The notes beneath the pieces were generated by a model. The model saw only the letters and a program-made list of their open reading frames with translations. It searched no databases and was not told where the DNA came from. From NCBI GenBank assembly GCA_023135165.1, contig JAGLTS010000049.1:1-64000 (forward strand): DNA of 64,000 bases, read 5' to 3'. The DNA is from Phycisphaerales bacterium (GTDB lineage Bacteria > Planctomycetota > Phycisphaerae > Phycisphaerales > JAGLTS01). Shown here piece after piece: positions 53,514 through 62,465 of this stretch. Position numbers and translations under genes: made by a program. How positions within the stretch are numbered: position 1 is the first letter of the stretch; every line of letters starts with the position of its first letter.

Positions 53514-54797
53514 CTACCCGCTATCCGTCAGGGACGCACTCGCGCCGCAACAGCGTTTGTACTTACGACCGCTGCCACAGGGACAGGGGTCGTTTCTTCC
53601 AGGTCGAGTTCCAGCGGCGGGGGTGCGGCTCGTAAATCCGGGCGCCGCTACGGGCGCGAGCCTGTCGCGCCGCCAATCATCGGCCAACGCGCGGAGCCGA
53701 CCATCCGCATGTTGGAAAAACGTCTGATACGCCTCGCAAAGGTGGCTGGGCTGCGCCGCGAGCGCGACGCCGAGACGCTCTTTTGGGCAACCTCCGCGAC
53801 AGTGCGTCAGCCAGCGACACTCGTGGCAGGCGCGCGCCAACTCCGCCTTCCGCCGCCCGAACCGCGCCTGCTGCGGCGAGTTGAGCAGATCGACGAGGTT
53901 GTCTCTGAGCACATTGCCGAGCTTCCACTCCGGCTCGACGTAAAAGTCGCAGGAGAACACGTCGCCGTTGTGCTCGATGACGAGGTAAGTGCCGCACTCA
54001 GCCATCAGTGTGCACTCAGGCGCCGGTACGTCGACATAGGCGGCGAAGACGGAATCGAACCAGCGGACAAAGGTGGTCGGCTGACCGTCTTCGAAGTCGT
54101 TCATCCAACAGTCAAAGAGTTCACACAGGAACGCGCCATACTGCGCGGGTGAGACGGAGAACGGGGCCGGGATATTCGGCTCTTGCGGATCACGCTCAAG
54201 GCACGGGATGAACTGCATATGGCGCAGCCCCAGATCCTTGAGGAATGCATAAGTCTCCCGCGGGCTTTGAGCCGAAAGATCGTTGACTACGGTCAGCGCA
54301 TTGACCTCCACGCCGGCTTTGAGCAAACGCTTGGCGGCGCTTACGACCTGCTTCCACGTCGGCTGGCCCCCGCTTTTGACGCGGTAGTGATCGTGTACGG
54401 GCTCCGGACCGTCGATTGAGAGCCCGACCAGAAACCGCGCCTCGTGCAGGAAGCGACACCAACCGTCGTCGATGAGCAGACCGTTTGTCTGCAAACCATT
54501 GCCAACGGTTTGACCGGCGTGGCCCAGACGTCTTTGCAGTTCCACCGCTTGTTTGAAGAACTCGACGCCCATCAGTGTTGGCTCGCCGCCCTGCCACGCG
54601 AAAACTACGCTGGGGCCGCCGTGCTGCATGAGCTGCCGAACGGTCCGCTCAAGGATGTCGGTGTTCATGCGATGGACGGGTGAATCGGAAAACAGCCGAT
54701 GTTTGGGCAGGTAGAAACAATAGCGACAGGCCATGTTACAGTCCGGACCGGCCGGTTTGATCAGGACGCAGTCAAGCTGTCTGGCGAGCTTCTTCAT
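53514..54797 (-). CDS. radical SAM sulfatase-maturating enzyme (anSME) with SEC-C tail
   Basis: ATG 54797 gives 427 residues; GTG 54806 is also possible, and neither has a strong ribosome binding site. C20-x3-C24-x2-C27 (CNMACRYC) binds the radical-SAM cluster. VVFAWQGGEPTLMG and VGLSIDGPEPVHDHYR are typical of anSMEs, and C-terminal SPASM cysteines follow (CGTYLVIEHNGDVFSCDFY, CHECRWLTHCRGGCPKER). The enzyme oxidises the active-site Cys of sulfatases to formylglycine without oxygen. Residues about 400-418 form a SEC-C zinc motif (DPCPCGSGRKYKRCCG), unusual here. It is the first gene of the sulfatase operon. Confidence 0.93.
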   Translation of the reverse strand: MKKLARQLDCVLIKPAGPDCNMACRYCFYLPKHRLFSDSPVHRMNTDILERTVRQLMQHGGPSVVFAWQGGEPTLMGVEFFKQAVELQRRLGHAGQTVGNGLQTNGLLIDDGWCRFLHEARFLVGLSIDGPEPVHDHYRVKSGGQPTWKQVVSAAKRLLKAGVEVNALTVVNDLSAQSPRETYAFLKDLGLRHMQFIPCLERDPQEPNIPAPFSVSPAQYGAFLCELFDCWMNDFEDGQPTTFVRWFDSVFAAYVDVPAPECTLMAECGTYLVIEHNGDVFSCDFYVEPEWKLGNVLRDNLVDLLNSPQQARFGRRKAELARACHECRWLTHCRGGCPKERLGVALAAQPSHLCEAYQTFFQHADGRLRALADDWRRDRLAPVAAPGFTSRTPAAGTRPGRNDPCPCGSGRKYKRCCGASASLTDSG

Positions 54798-54844
54798 AAG
54801 GAGCACTTGTCAACGAGCGCACGCCGACTCAAGGCGCGCGACAT

Positions 54845-55348
54845 CTACCGACTGCTCGTGGCCGTGTCAGTGGGGCACGTGATTCGGAACCCGACGTTTC
54901 CGTGCATGTCGTGCAGCCCTCAGGCGTTTGGCCTACATGCGCCAACTTGGGCGACGATTCGATGCCCGTCGTCATAACGGGCATCCTTGGGCAAGTAGTC
55001 AACATGCGGGCCGGGATTCTCCATCGGCTGTGGATTCACTCCTTCCACTACCAGCTTGGTTGCCGACGCGTCCGCCATGTTAGCGAACGTCGAGAAGTCC
55101 ATATCGAGATCGCAAAAGCTCAACGGTGTCGCGCTGCCCGCGCGGGCGGCCGGCTGATCGGGCAGACTTGCCGGATAGCCGGGCGTTGTATGGTCCTTCC
55201 AACGCTGATCGTCGTAGCCGCTGTCGTGGGTTGCGTCGAAGCGTGCGAATTGCTCGCTGGTGACCTCGCAAGTGCCCATCCAGAAACGGTTGCTGATCGT
55301 GACCGACGTGCGCGGGTGAGCCACCGCAGTAAGCGTTGTGGTCGCCAT
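54845..55348 (-). pseudogene. decayed formylglycine-generating enzyme (FGE/SUMF1 family)
   Basis: The frame reads FWMGTCEVTSEQFARFDATH, DSGYDDQRWKDHTTPGYP, then jumps from LPDQP to RAGSATPLSFCDLDMDF. It goes on to YLPKDARYDDG and CRPNA, hits TGA where the family has Trp, reads GLHDMHGNV, and jumps to GFRITCP. Compared with intact FGE-sulfatase domain proteins, two internal segments and the N-terminus are missing and a stop interrupts it. Its 5' end touches the collapsed tRNA-repeat at 55349. It lies directly upstream of the intact anSME gene, the other way to mature sulfatases. Confidence 0.8.
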
Positions 55349-55350
55349 CA

Positions 55351-55520
55351 CTGGGCGTGTTTTGGGCGTGCTGGCGCGTCCTAGTTTGCCGCGTTTTGCC
55401 GCATTCTGCCGAATTCGGAGATTGCGACATCTGCATAAGTAACAGTTAGATAAGGCGTTACGGCCGTTTCTTTTGCGCCGAATCGGCCAGGCTTGTTCAG
55501 GCTTGTATAGGCGTGCCGGT
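55351..55520 (+). repeat. collapsed tRNA-associated repeat
   Basis: The segment has the left arm (GGGCGTGTTTTGGGCGTG), TTTGCCGCATTCTGCCG, TAAG-AACAGTTAGATAAGG (diverged) and ACGGCCGTTTC, then jumps directly to TTTTGCGCC and the right arm. The 96 bases that hold the tRNA half and the terminator stem (11522-11617 in copy 1) are absent. It is therefore either the excised form or a deletion between short TTC repeats. Confidence 0.7.
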
Positions 55521-56077
55521 AGCTCCGCCGTATGCTGTCTGTGTGGCGAGTGCGCCCGGCTGCCCAGAGCAGGCACTGCGCCTGTCACACGGCTGGCGAC
55601 ACGGTCTCGTCTCCGTCGTGGAGCAGCGGAGGAGATCCTCTCCTGGGATCGGCTCCATTGTGCTCGACGAGGTCAGCAGCAGCTTGACGCCTGCGCTTCA
55701 ATCCCCGCCGCCTGCAAACCATGCTCGCCGCTCTGATCTGCGATCGCCTCCGCCGCGAGGAGTCCGCTCTGGCTCCAGATTGACGACCTCTCCTGCCCAT
55801 CAATGGCCGGGTTTGAACGCCCACTGACAGCATCCGTCAGCATCCATCTTGGCCTCTCCGCAGTTTGGCGCCATCACCTGTTCCAACGGATCTCGGCCAT
55901 TGCCGTGAACCCCTTTTGCGTGCGCATTCACCCGCTCAGCTGGCTCCCTTTTGCTTGCGCACTTCCACCACCGGCATCGCGGCCATCGGTCTGTTGGCCT
56001 GGGGTATCACGCTGAGGATCTTTTAAATATAGGGCACCACCCGCGAGGCCATGGAGATGAACGAATCCGGCAAGCCC
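55521..56077. other. gene-free stretch
   Basis: No gene is supported. On the + strand near 55963-56024 a short frame ends GIAAIGLLAWGITLRIF, like a membrane-segment C-terminus. Nothing upstream of it continues the similarity, so it may be the scrap of a lost gene. Confidence 0.35.
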
Positions 56078-57550
56078 TCACAGTGACTCGGCCACTTTGC
56101 GAAAATGATGACCGAGGATCGCCAGGCTCATCGCCTCGGCGAACTTGTGACGGTGCAACAACAGCGATCGCACGAGAAAGCTCCAGTAGGCATGGCGGCC
56201 GCGCGAGCGCACTCCAAGGATCCACAGTGACCTGACGAAGGCGGCAACGTTGCCGTGCGTTGGGCGTGTTCGGGGGCCGTTGGGTCGGTATTCGCGCAGG
56301 AAGGTCGTGATGCGACGGTAGTACGGCTTCGGTGCATAGAGCTGATTGACGAGCGATCGATACCCGTCAATCAGCACGTCGCGATCGATCCGCGATACGA
56401 AGTTAAGCACGGCATCGAGGTTGTTGCCGGTCGTCTTCTGAAGGATGCGGCCCTCCGCGCTCAAGCGCGTGAACAGGCGCGTCTTCGGCAGCGCGTTGAG
56501 AAGCCCGACCATCGCGGTCACGATGCCCGTTTCCTGGATAAAGGCCCGTTGGCGTTCGAATACATTCGGCTGGTCGTTATCGAACCCGACGATGAACCCA
56601 CCCATGACCTCAAGCCCGGCATTCTGCATCTTCTTGACTGCGGCGACGAGATCACGACCCGTGTTCTGGACCTTGCCGCATTCGGCGAGACTTTCGGAGA
56701 TCGGTGTCTCGACGCCGACGAACACCTTCTTGAAGCCGGCGTCCACCATCAACCGAAGCAGTTCGTCGTCGTCGACGAGGTTCAAGGACGCCTCCGTCAA
56801 GAACGGAATGCGCACCGCGCGATCACGCCGCCAAGCGATTATCGCTCGGAGTAGCGCCTTCGCCTTGGTCTTGTGGCCAATGAAGTTGTCATCAACGATG
56901 AAAATGGACTCCCGCCAGCCAGCCTCGATAAGAGCGTCGAGCTCGCGGATCACCTGCTCCGCGGCCTTCACGCGCGGTGTCCGGCCGTACATGACCGGGA
57001 TATCGCAGAACTCGCAATCGAACGGGCAGCCACGAGAGAACTGCACGGGCGCCGTGACGTAGTCCTTGAACCGGACGAGATCCCAGCGAGGAACGGGTGT
57101 CTGCGTCACATCCGGCTTTCGCGGCGACTCGTAGTGATCGCGCGCGGTGCCGTGGATCATGTCCGCGACCAGACCCGGCATGACATCTTCCGCCTCCCCG
57201 AGCACGAAGTGCGGGATCTCCGGGAACTGCTCGTGCCCGGTCGTGAACAGCGGCCCGCCCGCAATCACCGGCTTCTCTCTGGCCGCAGACCGCGCGGCGA
57301 CGACCCGGCAGGAGTCCGTGTGGATGATCATGCCGGAGAGCATGACCCAGTCTGCCCAGTCGATGTCAGCGTCCTCGAGGTCGGTGACATCCATGTCCAC
57401 GAGCTTCAACCGCCATTGAGCGGGCAACATCGCCGCCACCGTGAGCAGACCCAAAGGGGGGAAGGCGGACTTGCGACGGAGGAGCGGAAGCACGTGCCGG
57501 AAGCTCCAGAACGTGTCGGGCGTGGTGGGCGAGACGAGGAGAACGTTCAT
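56078..57550 (-). CDS. B12-binding radical SAM protein, DUF4070 type
   Basis: The 490-residue protein has an N-terminal cobalamin-binding-like domain (MNVLLVSPTTPDTFWS to about 140), the radical SAM motif C175-x3-C179-x2-C182 (CPFDCEFC) and the DUF4070 C-terminal region from about 340. FSRGCPFDCEFCDIPVMYGR followed by IFIVDDNFIGHKTKAK is typical of this group, which includes hopanoid- and lipid-modifying enzymes. The substrate cannot be told from sequence. It stands alone on the - strand. Confidence 0.88.
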   Translation of the reverse strand: MNVLLVSPTTPDTFWSFRHVLPLLRRKSAFPPLGLLTVAAMLPAQWRLKLVDMDVTDLEDADIDWADWVMLSGMIIHTDSCRVVAARSAAREKPVIAGGPLFTTGHEQFPEIPHFVLGEAEDVMPGLVADMIHGTARDHYESPRKPDVTQTPVPRWDLVRFKDYVTAPVQFSRGCPFDCEFCDIPVMYGRTPRVKAAEQVIRELDALIEAGWRESIFIVDDNFIGHKTKAKALLRAIIAWRRDRAVRIPFLTEASLNLVDDDELLRLMVDAGFKKVFVGVETPISESLAECGKVQNTGRDLVAAVKKMQNAGLEVMGGFIVGFDNDQPNVFERQRAFIQETGIVTAMVGLLNALPKTRLFTRLSAEGRILQKTTGNNLDAVLNFVSRIDRDVLIDGYRSLVNQLYAPKPYYRRITTFLREYRPNGPRTRPTHGNVAAFVRSLWILGVRSRGRHAYWSFLVRSLLLHRHKFAEAMSLAILGHHFRKVAESL

Positions 57551-58006
57551 GACAGGTGTCCGAGGCGATCGGGATCGTGAAGATCCAAACGATCTTTCGG
57601 GATTCTATGCTGCTCCGGTAACCCTTTCGACCTCGCCAGTCCCATCGTCGTCTCCCGCCGGCGCGAGATCCTCCGTGGTCTTGGGGAGCGGCCATCGTTC
57701 GACGACTCTGGCTGCCCGATTCTTGGCCTCCGAACAATGAGGGTGGCTGTTGGCGATCGCCTGTTGACCGTAGCGAGGCAGGCTCTCGTGCCCGATTTCG
57801 CCCTTCCAGCGGCTTGAAGCCCTTCCGCGGCTACTTGAAGACGGTTGCGCCCGCACTATTACCCGGTCGGTTGCAAACGCGGCCGGCCCGACGGTTCACG
57901 AGAAGCGCCGTCGAGAGACCTCGGCGGCGTTGTCGTTTGGTACGTATGGATTCGCAAGGGTTTCGCGATCCGCCGTCGATGGGGCTGAGAGCGGCATCTC
58001 ATTGGG
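57551..58006. other. gene-free stretch
   Basis: Frames of up to 112 codons occur on both strands but show no family resemblance. A - strand frame at 57605-57856 was considered and left uncalled. No repeat or RNA is recognised. Confidence 0.3.
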
Positions 58007-59119
58007 CTAGTTGCCGCCGATCGCAGCCTCGTGCAGAAGTACGACGGGCCCCCGACCACGTGCGAGGAAGGCGATCTTGCGCGTCGGAAGAGACAGGACG
58101 CAGACCTGCTGGCCGAGCTCGAACACCACGATGTCACCCGGGAGGATCGTGACGCATCGGCCCCACCACGAAACAAAGGGCGTGTCGAAGGTGATGTGCA
58201 CCTCCTGCTGTGTTGACTCCTGTGTGACTTGCATGCCCCAGTTGCCTCCCGGATCGGGCACCCAATCTCGAGCATCTGGAGGTCGGAGGTCTGCCACACC
58301 CGTCGAGCCAAGCCACCAGCCATGACGTACAACATCATCAGAATACGACGAACGAAACGCCTCGCAGCGACCATCCGGGTTCTCAAGCAGCACCTCGTTC
58401 CTATCCCGGCTGTCGAAAACGAGTTGCCAACTCTCGGCGCCCGTCGCAGAAGGCGGCCGCCAGCCAAGAACGTCGTAGCGATTAGTCGCCCAGATGGACT
58501 GCATGAGAGACAGATCCGATCCGTCCAGGTCGACGCTGTATGCCGCGCCGTCATGCGCTCCAATGAAGTACACGGTTGCATCAAGTGACTCAGGGACAAC
58601 ATCGTGCAGCGTCGCGACTTCCACATCGTCGCCGATCGTGTTCTCACTGTCCGCAAACAGCAGGATGAGCAGCGGATACGAGACAGCTTGCGCAAGAAGC
58701 ACCGCAAGCATCGAACGATGAACCGGCGCCTTCGTTGGCAGCGAGGCAATCCAGCAGAATGGCCATTCCACGACGACCGAAACGGCAAACGAGATCACCA
58801 CACATATCCAGAGGATTGCGCCCGCGTGATGCAACGGGATATCGAACAGCATCTCCGGCAACGGGCTTGGCTTCTCACCAACGCCAAACAGCATCGCGCC
58901 GAACCCCATCGAGCAGTAATTCGCAACGATGAACAGAACGATCGTGCGAACCGGTGGAAAGCGGAAGACGCGGGCGACCACGCCTCCCTCGATCAGTCCG
59001 ATGATCGCATTGCCGACGAGGAGCAGCGCAAGCGTGCGCCACATGACAGGTGACAGCGAGTTTGCAAGCAAGAGCGTCATGAGATTCTGCCCTCGGTCTC
59101 GAATCGTGATCTCTATCAT
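58007..59119 (-). CDS. hypothetical membrane protein with extracytoplasmic domain
   Basis: The 370-residue protein has four hydrophobic segments in its first 160 residues (about 25-48, 57-78, 94-115 and 136-156), then a soluble domain rich in Trp and Asp (about 170-370), probably outside the membrane. The soluble part has beta-propeller-like units (YFIGAHDGAAYSVDLDGSD, then WQLVFDSRDRNEVLLENPDG). ATG 59119 and ATG 59080 are both possible starts. No known family was recognised. Confidence 0.65.
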   Translation of the reverse strand: MIEITIRDRGQNLMTLLLANSLSPVMWRTLALLLVGNAIIGLIEGGVVARVFRFPPVRTIVLFIVANYCSMGFGAMLFGVGEKPSPLPEMLFDIPLHHAGAILWICVVISFAVSVVVEWPFCWIASLPTKAPVHRSMLAVLLAQAVSYPLLILLFADSENTIGDDVEVATLHDVVPESLDATVYFIGAHDGAAYSVDLDGSDLSLMQSIWATNRYDVLGWRPPSATGAESWQLVFDSRDRNEVLLENPDGRCEAFRSSYSDDVVRHGWWLGSTGVADLRPPDARDWVPDPGGNWGMQVTQESTQQEVHITFDTPFVSWWGRCVTILPGDIVVFELGQQVCVLSLPTRKIAFLARGRGPVVLLHEAAIGGN

Positions 59120-59161
59120 GGTATACGGACAACCACGATCGTCGGCTCCAACGGATCATCA

Positions 59162-59532
59162 CTATGTTGGTTCAGCGAACGGATGGGGCGCGAACGCTCG
59201 CACCGAGGTACTCCGCCCCCCGCATCCCCACTTGCCGAAACCGGCAGTGGCGTAGCCGGCGTCGTTGAGTATCCGCGAGATCGTTACGTCATCGGTGCGG
59301 ATCGGGTCGTGGCCACGGTTGGAGCGCAGAGAGGTATGCCCGGTGTGTTGTCCGAGCAGTAAGCTGGCTCGGGTTGGGGTGCAAACCGGCGCCCTGCTAA
59401 GGCCTGTGTAAATCGCATGCCTTGGGCGGCGAATCGATCGATGTTGGGGGGCTCCGGCTCGTCACCCACGCAGGCTGACACGGTGGGAGGCAGGAGCAGG
59501 GTCATCCAGAACAAAGGCAAGTATCTCATCAC
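59162..59532 (-). pseudogene. sulfatase pseudogene, frameshifted and truncated
   Basis: A signal peptide (MMRYLPLFWMTLLLPPTVSA) is followed directly by PNIDRFAAQGMRFTQALAG, so the usual DD metal-binding strand is deleted. After a frameshift the next frame reads APVCTPTRASLLLGQHTGHT, then SRILNDAGYATAGFGKWG, and stops at TAG 59164-59162. The motif CTPTR is intact but the protein cannot be made. The remaining three quarters of the gene are gone. Confidence 0.8.
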
Positions 59533-59612
59533 AATCTTTTCCTCTGACGGTCGTTCTGCAGGGCATGGTGCCGACAGTCAATCCTCTATATCCCCTGGCG
59601 AAGGCGGTTCGT

Positions 59613-62003
59613 TCAATCCGTGAATCTCAGTATGTACGATGTGGTGCCTGAGAGACCGTCCAGTTGTGTGCCGGTCGGGAGATAGAGATAAGCCGGATCA
59701 CCGTCGATCATTAATACCTGGGGTCGTTCGAACTTGCGTTGTTGTCCGTAATAGCGACGCGGCTTCAACGGATAGCCCTTCGGCAAGTAATCCTGAACAA
59801 GATGGAACCCCTTCTCGCGTCGCGTGAAAACCAGACCATCTTCGGAAGACCAGAGAATGCCACCGCCCCTTTCGATCAAGCCGTGATTGTCAGTCGTCAG
59901 CAGGTGGATACGCCCCTGCCACTGGAAGGCATATCCATCTTCGATGGGGAGTTCGTTCTTCGTGACCGATTCCTGTTGGTGAACGTAGGGCCCCTCAAGA
60001 TGCTCTGCGATGGCAACCCCCATCCTTGCACCGGCTGATTTGTAGTAGAGGAAGTACCGTCCGTCAGGTGCTTTGAGAAAAGCGGGATTGACCACTCCAT
60101 TCGACGCGTTCGCTGTCCAGTGTTCGGGGTCATCGGATGGCCTTAGCACCAATCCATCTCCGCCAACCTTCTCCCATGGACCTTCCGGAGATTCCGCGAT
60201 GGCCATGCCGATGCGTTGCGTGCGGGGGTGAGCGCCCATCCCTTTCGTGACCCCCACGGGATTGGCGATGTACAGGAGCACGTACTTCCCGTCGATGCGC
60301 TTGATGAGGGGATTGCTAGGCGCGTAGCGGTCCCAGGTGTCCTCCCCCGTGCCCTTCAGAGTCACGTCGGAGAACGTGAAGGGACCTTCGGGGGATGTGC
60401 CGACATAGTGGGCAATCTCGGAATCGTGTCTCCAGCCGCGATCGAATGGCCCGTTGTTTGGCCATCGCGCCACGAAAAGGTGGACCTTCCCGTCGTCACT
60501 GATCACCGGAGAAGTGCCCCATACGTGATAACCGGGCGAGTGGACCGCAAGGCCTACCCACTCCAGCCGATCGGCGAAAGAGGGGGGCGGAACTTCTGTT
60601 GCGAAGGCGGCGAAGCTGCGAATCCGGGGCTCGGCGGTTGCGCTGGTGATGACAAGTCGCAGGCAGTCCGTGGTGACCGGGGAGATCTTCTGAATCCGCT
60701 TGTGGCCGATGCAACTTCCGGTGGCCACCTCTCTCCACCGTGAATCCACCCAAGCGTCGATGCGGTATTCCCGGACGCGTTCTCCTTGCTGGATCTCCTC
60801 CTGCAGAATGAGCCGGTCAACGGTCGTCGGTGCATCGAACTTCAACGTCGATTCCGTTCCGGTTCCGGAGACCGATGCAGTGGGGATTGCGTAGCGCCGG
60901 CGGATCGCATTTCCAAACTCAGCCAGGCGATTCACATCCGCCTCGGGGAGAAGCCCGCGTGTGTCGGGAGTGATGCCGAGGATAAGTGTCGAGTTGTGAC
61001 CGACCGAATGCTCGTACATGCTGACCAGTCGATCCAGCGGGTAGATTGTTTGCTCGCCATCGGGTTCCCAGAACCAGTCGTGCCCACCATGGCCGCGAAG
61101 CGGCGCATCCGACATGGCCGGGCACCACACCTGCCCCTCAGGGTCGCCGATCTTGAGCAGTCGAAAACCGTTCGCGTGCGACACCTTCTTGTGTCCCTCG
61201 TATCCGTCGAACGGCATGGTCGCCCAACAGGGATAGGGAACGGTTCCCGACTCGCTGCCGCCCCAGCGCGCATCTGCCCGCTGATAGTTGTGATAGAACA
61301 ACGTCTGCGGTTGGTGCTTCTCGACGATCGACAACACATCCGGGCCGCCATCCCTGGGGCCGTAGGCGCCGCCGTCGAACCAGATTTCGAACAGTTCACC
61401 GTATCGTGTGCAGATCTCCTCGACCTCCCGCTCGATCAACCGGTTGTACGCTTCCTGTGAAATCGTAGACCGTTCCGTGACCTTGAAGTTGTAGACTCCG
61501 AGCTGTGCGTTCCAGCGCGTCCCCATATAGATCCCCGGCTTGATATCGTACTTGCGACAGGAGGCGACGAACTCGGCAACGATGTCTCGCTTTCCATCGC
61601 CCCACCGGACCGCCTTCAGGCAGTAGGGATTCACATCGGATTGCCATAGCCGAAACCCCGACTCATGAGAGGCGGTCAGAATGGCGAAATGCCCACCCCC
61701 GGCCTTGACAGCGCGGACCCACTGGTCGGTATCGAGTTCGACCGGGTTGAACAGATCGGGGTCCGGGATCGGCGTCACTCTGGCTCGTGGCTGGTTGTAA
61801 CGACCCGGATTGAAGGTGTGCAGCTCATAGCTGATCAGCATGCCCAGTTCCGCTTCCTGCCACGTGAGTTGGGCCGGGCGAGGAACCGGGATCGACTCCT
61901 GCGGCGACGCCACTGGCGGCACTTGGGAATCCGGAACCATTGCAACCGATGTGCATGTCAAGAGCGTGGCGATCCAGAGAGCAATGCCGTGGTTTGTATT
62001 CAT
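59613..62003 (-). CDS. GH29-like alpha-L-fucosidase fused to GH43-like propeller
   Basis: The 796-residue protein has a signal peptide (about 6-22). Residues about 45-370 form a GH29-type barrel (TASHESGFRLWQS, then FEIWFDGGAYGP with D210 as the expected nucleophile, LILGITPDTRGLLPE). About 380-470 is a beta-sandwich linker. Residues about 480-796 form a GH43/GH117-like five-blade propeller (HVWGTSPVISDDGKVHLFVA, NPAFLKAPDGRYFLYYKSAG, ERPQVLMIDGDPAYLYLP). Two glycosidase folds in one chain suggest action on a fucose-containing, perhaps sulfated, glycan. The nucleophile assignment is by motif only. Confidence 0.82.
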   Translation of the reverse strand: MNTNHGIALWIATLLTCTSVAMVPDSQVPPVASPQESIPVPRPAQLTWQEAELGMLISYELHTFNPGRYNQPRARVTPIPDPDLFNPVELDTDQWVRAVKAGGGHFAILTASHESGFRLWQSDVNPYCLKAVRWGDGKRDIVAEFVASCRKYDIKPGIYMGTRWNAQLGVYNFKVTERSTISQEAYNRLIEREVEEICTRYGELFEIWFDGGAYGPRDGGPDVLSIVEKHQPQTLFYHNYQRADARWGGSESGTVPYPCWATMPFDGYEGHKKVSHANGFRLLKIGDPEGQVWCPAMSDAPLRGHGGHDWFWEPDGEQTIYPLDRLVSMYEHSVGHNSTLILGITPDTRGLLPEADVNRLAEFGNAIRRRYAIPTASVSGTGTESTLKFDAPTTVDRLILQEEIQQGERVREYRIDAWVDSRWREVATGSCIGHKRIQKISPVTTDCLRLVITSATAEPRIRSFAAFATEVPPPSFADRLEWVGLAVHSPGYHVWGTSPVISDDGKVHLFVARWPNNGPFDRGWRHDSEIAHYVGTSPEGPFTFSDVTLKGTGEDTWDRYAPSNPLIKRIDGKYVLLYIANPVGVTKGMGAHPRTQRIGMAIAESPEGPWEKVGGDGLVLRPSDDPEHWTANASNGVVNPAFLKAPDGRYFLYYKSAGARMGVAIAEHLEGPYVHQQESVTKNELPIEDGYAFQWQGRIHLLTTDNHGLIERGGGILWSSEDGLVFTRREKGFHLVQDYLPKGYPLKPRRYYGQQRKFERPQVLMIDGDPAYLYLPTGTQLDGLSGTTSYILRFTD

Positions 62004-62465
62004 TATTGAAGAGTCCGATCTCAGCCGTGAAGCGTCCTGATGACCCGAAGACTCAATCCTGACAGAGCATTAGTCCGATGTCAACGGTGAGAGCAAGATG
62101 GTCATCGTAGTCCGAGCACCCCGCGCTGGGCCAGTGCGCTGCCATGAGCGCCTTGGCGGCTTGCTGAGTTCTTACTATCGTGAGGCGGCTTTAATGGTGC
62201 GGATGAGTATTAGGACACGACGCGGTAGCGTCAGGCCTCGTATCCCACCACGTTCATGATCTTTGCTCTGGGTGGGTACTGTTCTTCTGGTGCCTCACCA
62301 CCCACCCGCAGGCCACTGCCACACAGCGAGGGATGCCATGAAGCCACTCACCAAGTGCTTGTTCTGGCCTGCCAGCCCGTACGCGCCGCCGAGCCGACCA
62401 CGCTCTGGTCCATCGGAATCCCGGACAACAGCACCGCGGAGTTCGCACACGCACCCGGCGCTCGG
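62004..62465. other. gene-free stretch upstream of the glycosidase fusion
   Basis: No gene is seen. An inverted repeat GGGTGGGT (about 62271) with ACCCACCC (about 62310) occurs, but without a T-run, so it is not called a terminator of the upstream metallophosphoesterase gene. The promoter of the fusion gene should lie in this stretch. Confidence 0.35.

Noticed and set aside
54920-55588. 222-codon - strand frame called as one gene
   Set aside because: The first 80 codons are repeat sequence and the rest is an FGE pseudogene with deletions and a following stop; it is described as such.
55963-56024. End of a possible membrane protein (GIAAIGLLAWGITLRIF)
   Set aside because: About 20 codons only, without a continuing upstream frame of similar character.
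57605-57856. 83-codon - strand frame between the radical SAM gene and the membrane protein gene
   Set aside because: No recognised family, no ribosome binding site and a low-complexity N-terminus.
62271-62318. GGGTGGGT/ACCCACCC inverted repeat as a terminator
   Set aside because: The loop is long and no T-run follows; it is left as a remark.
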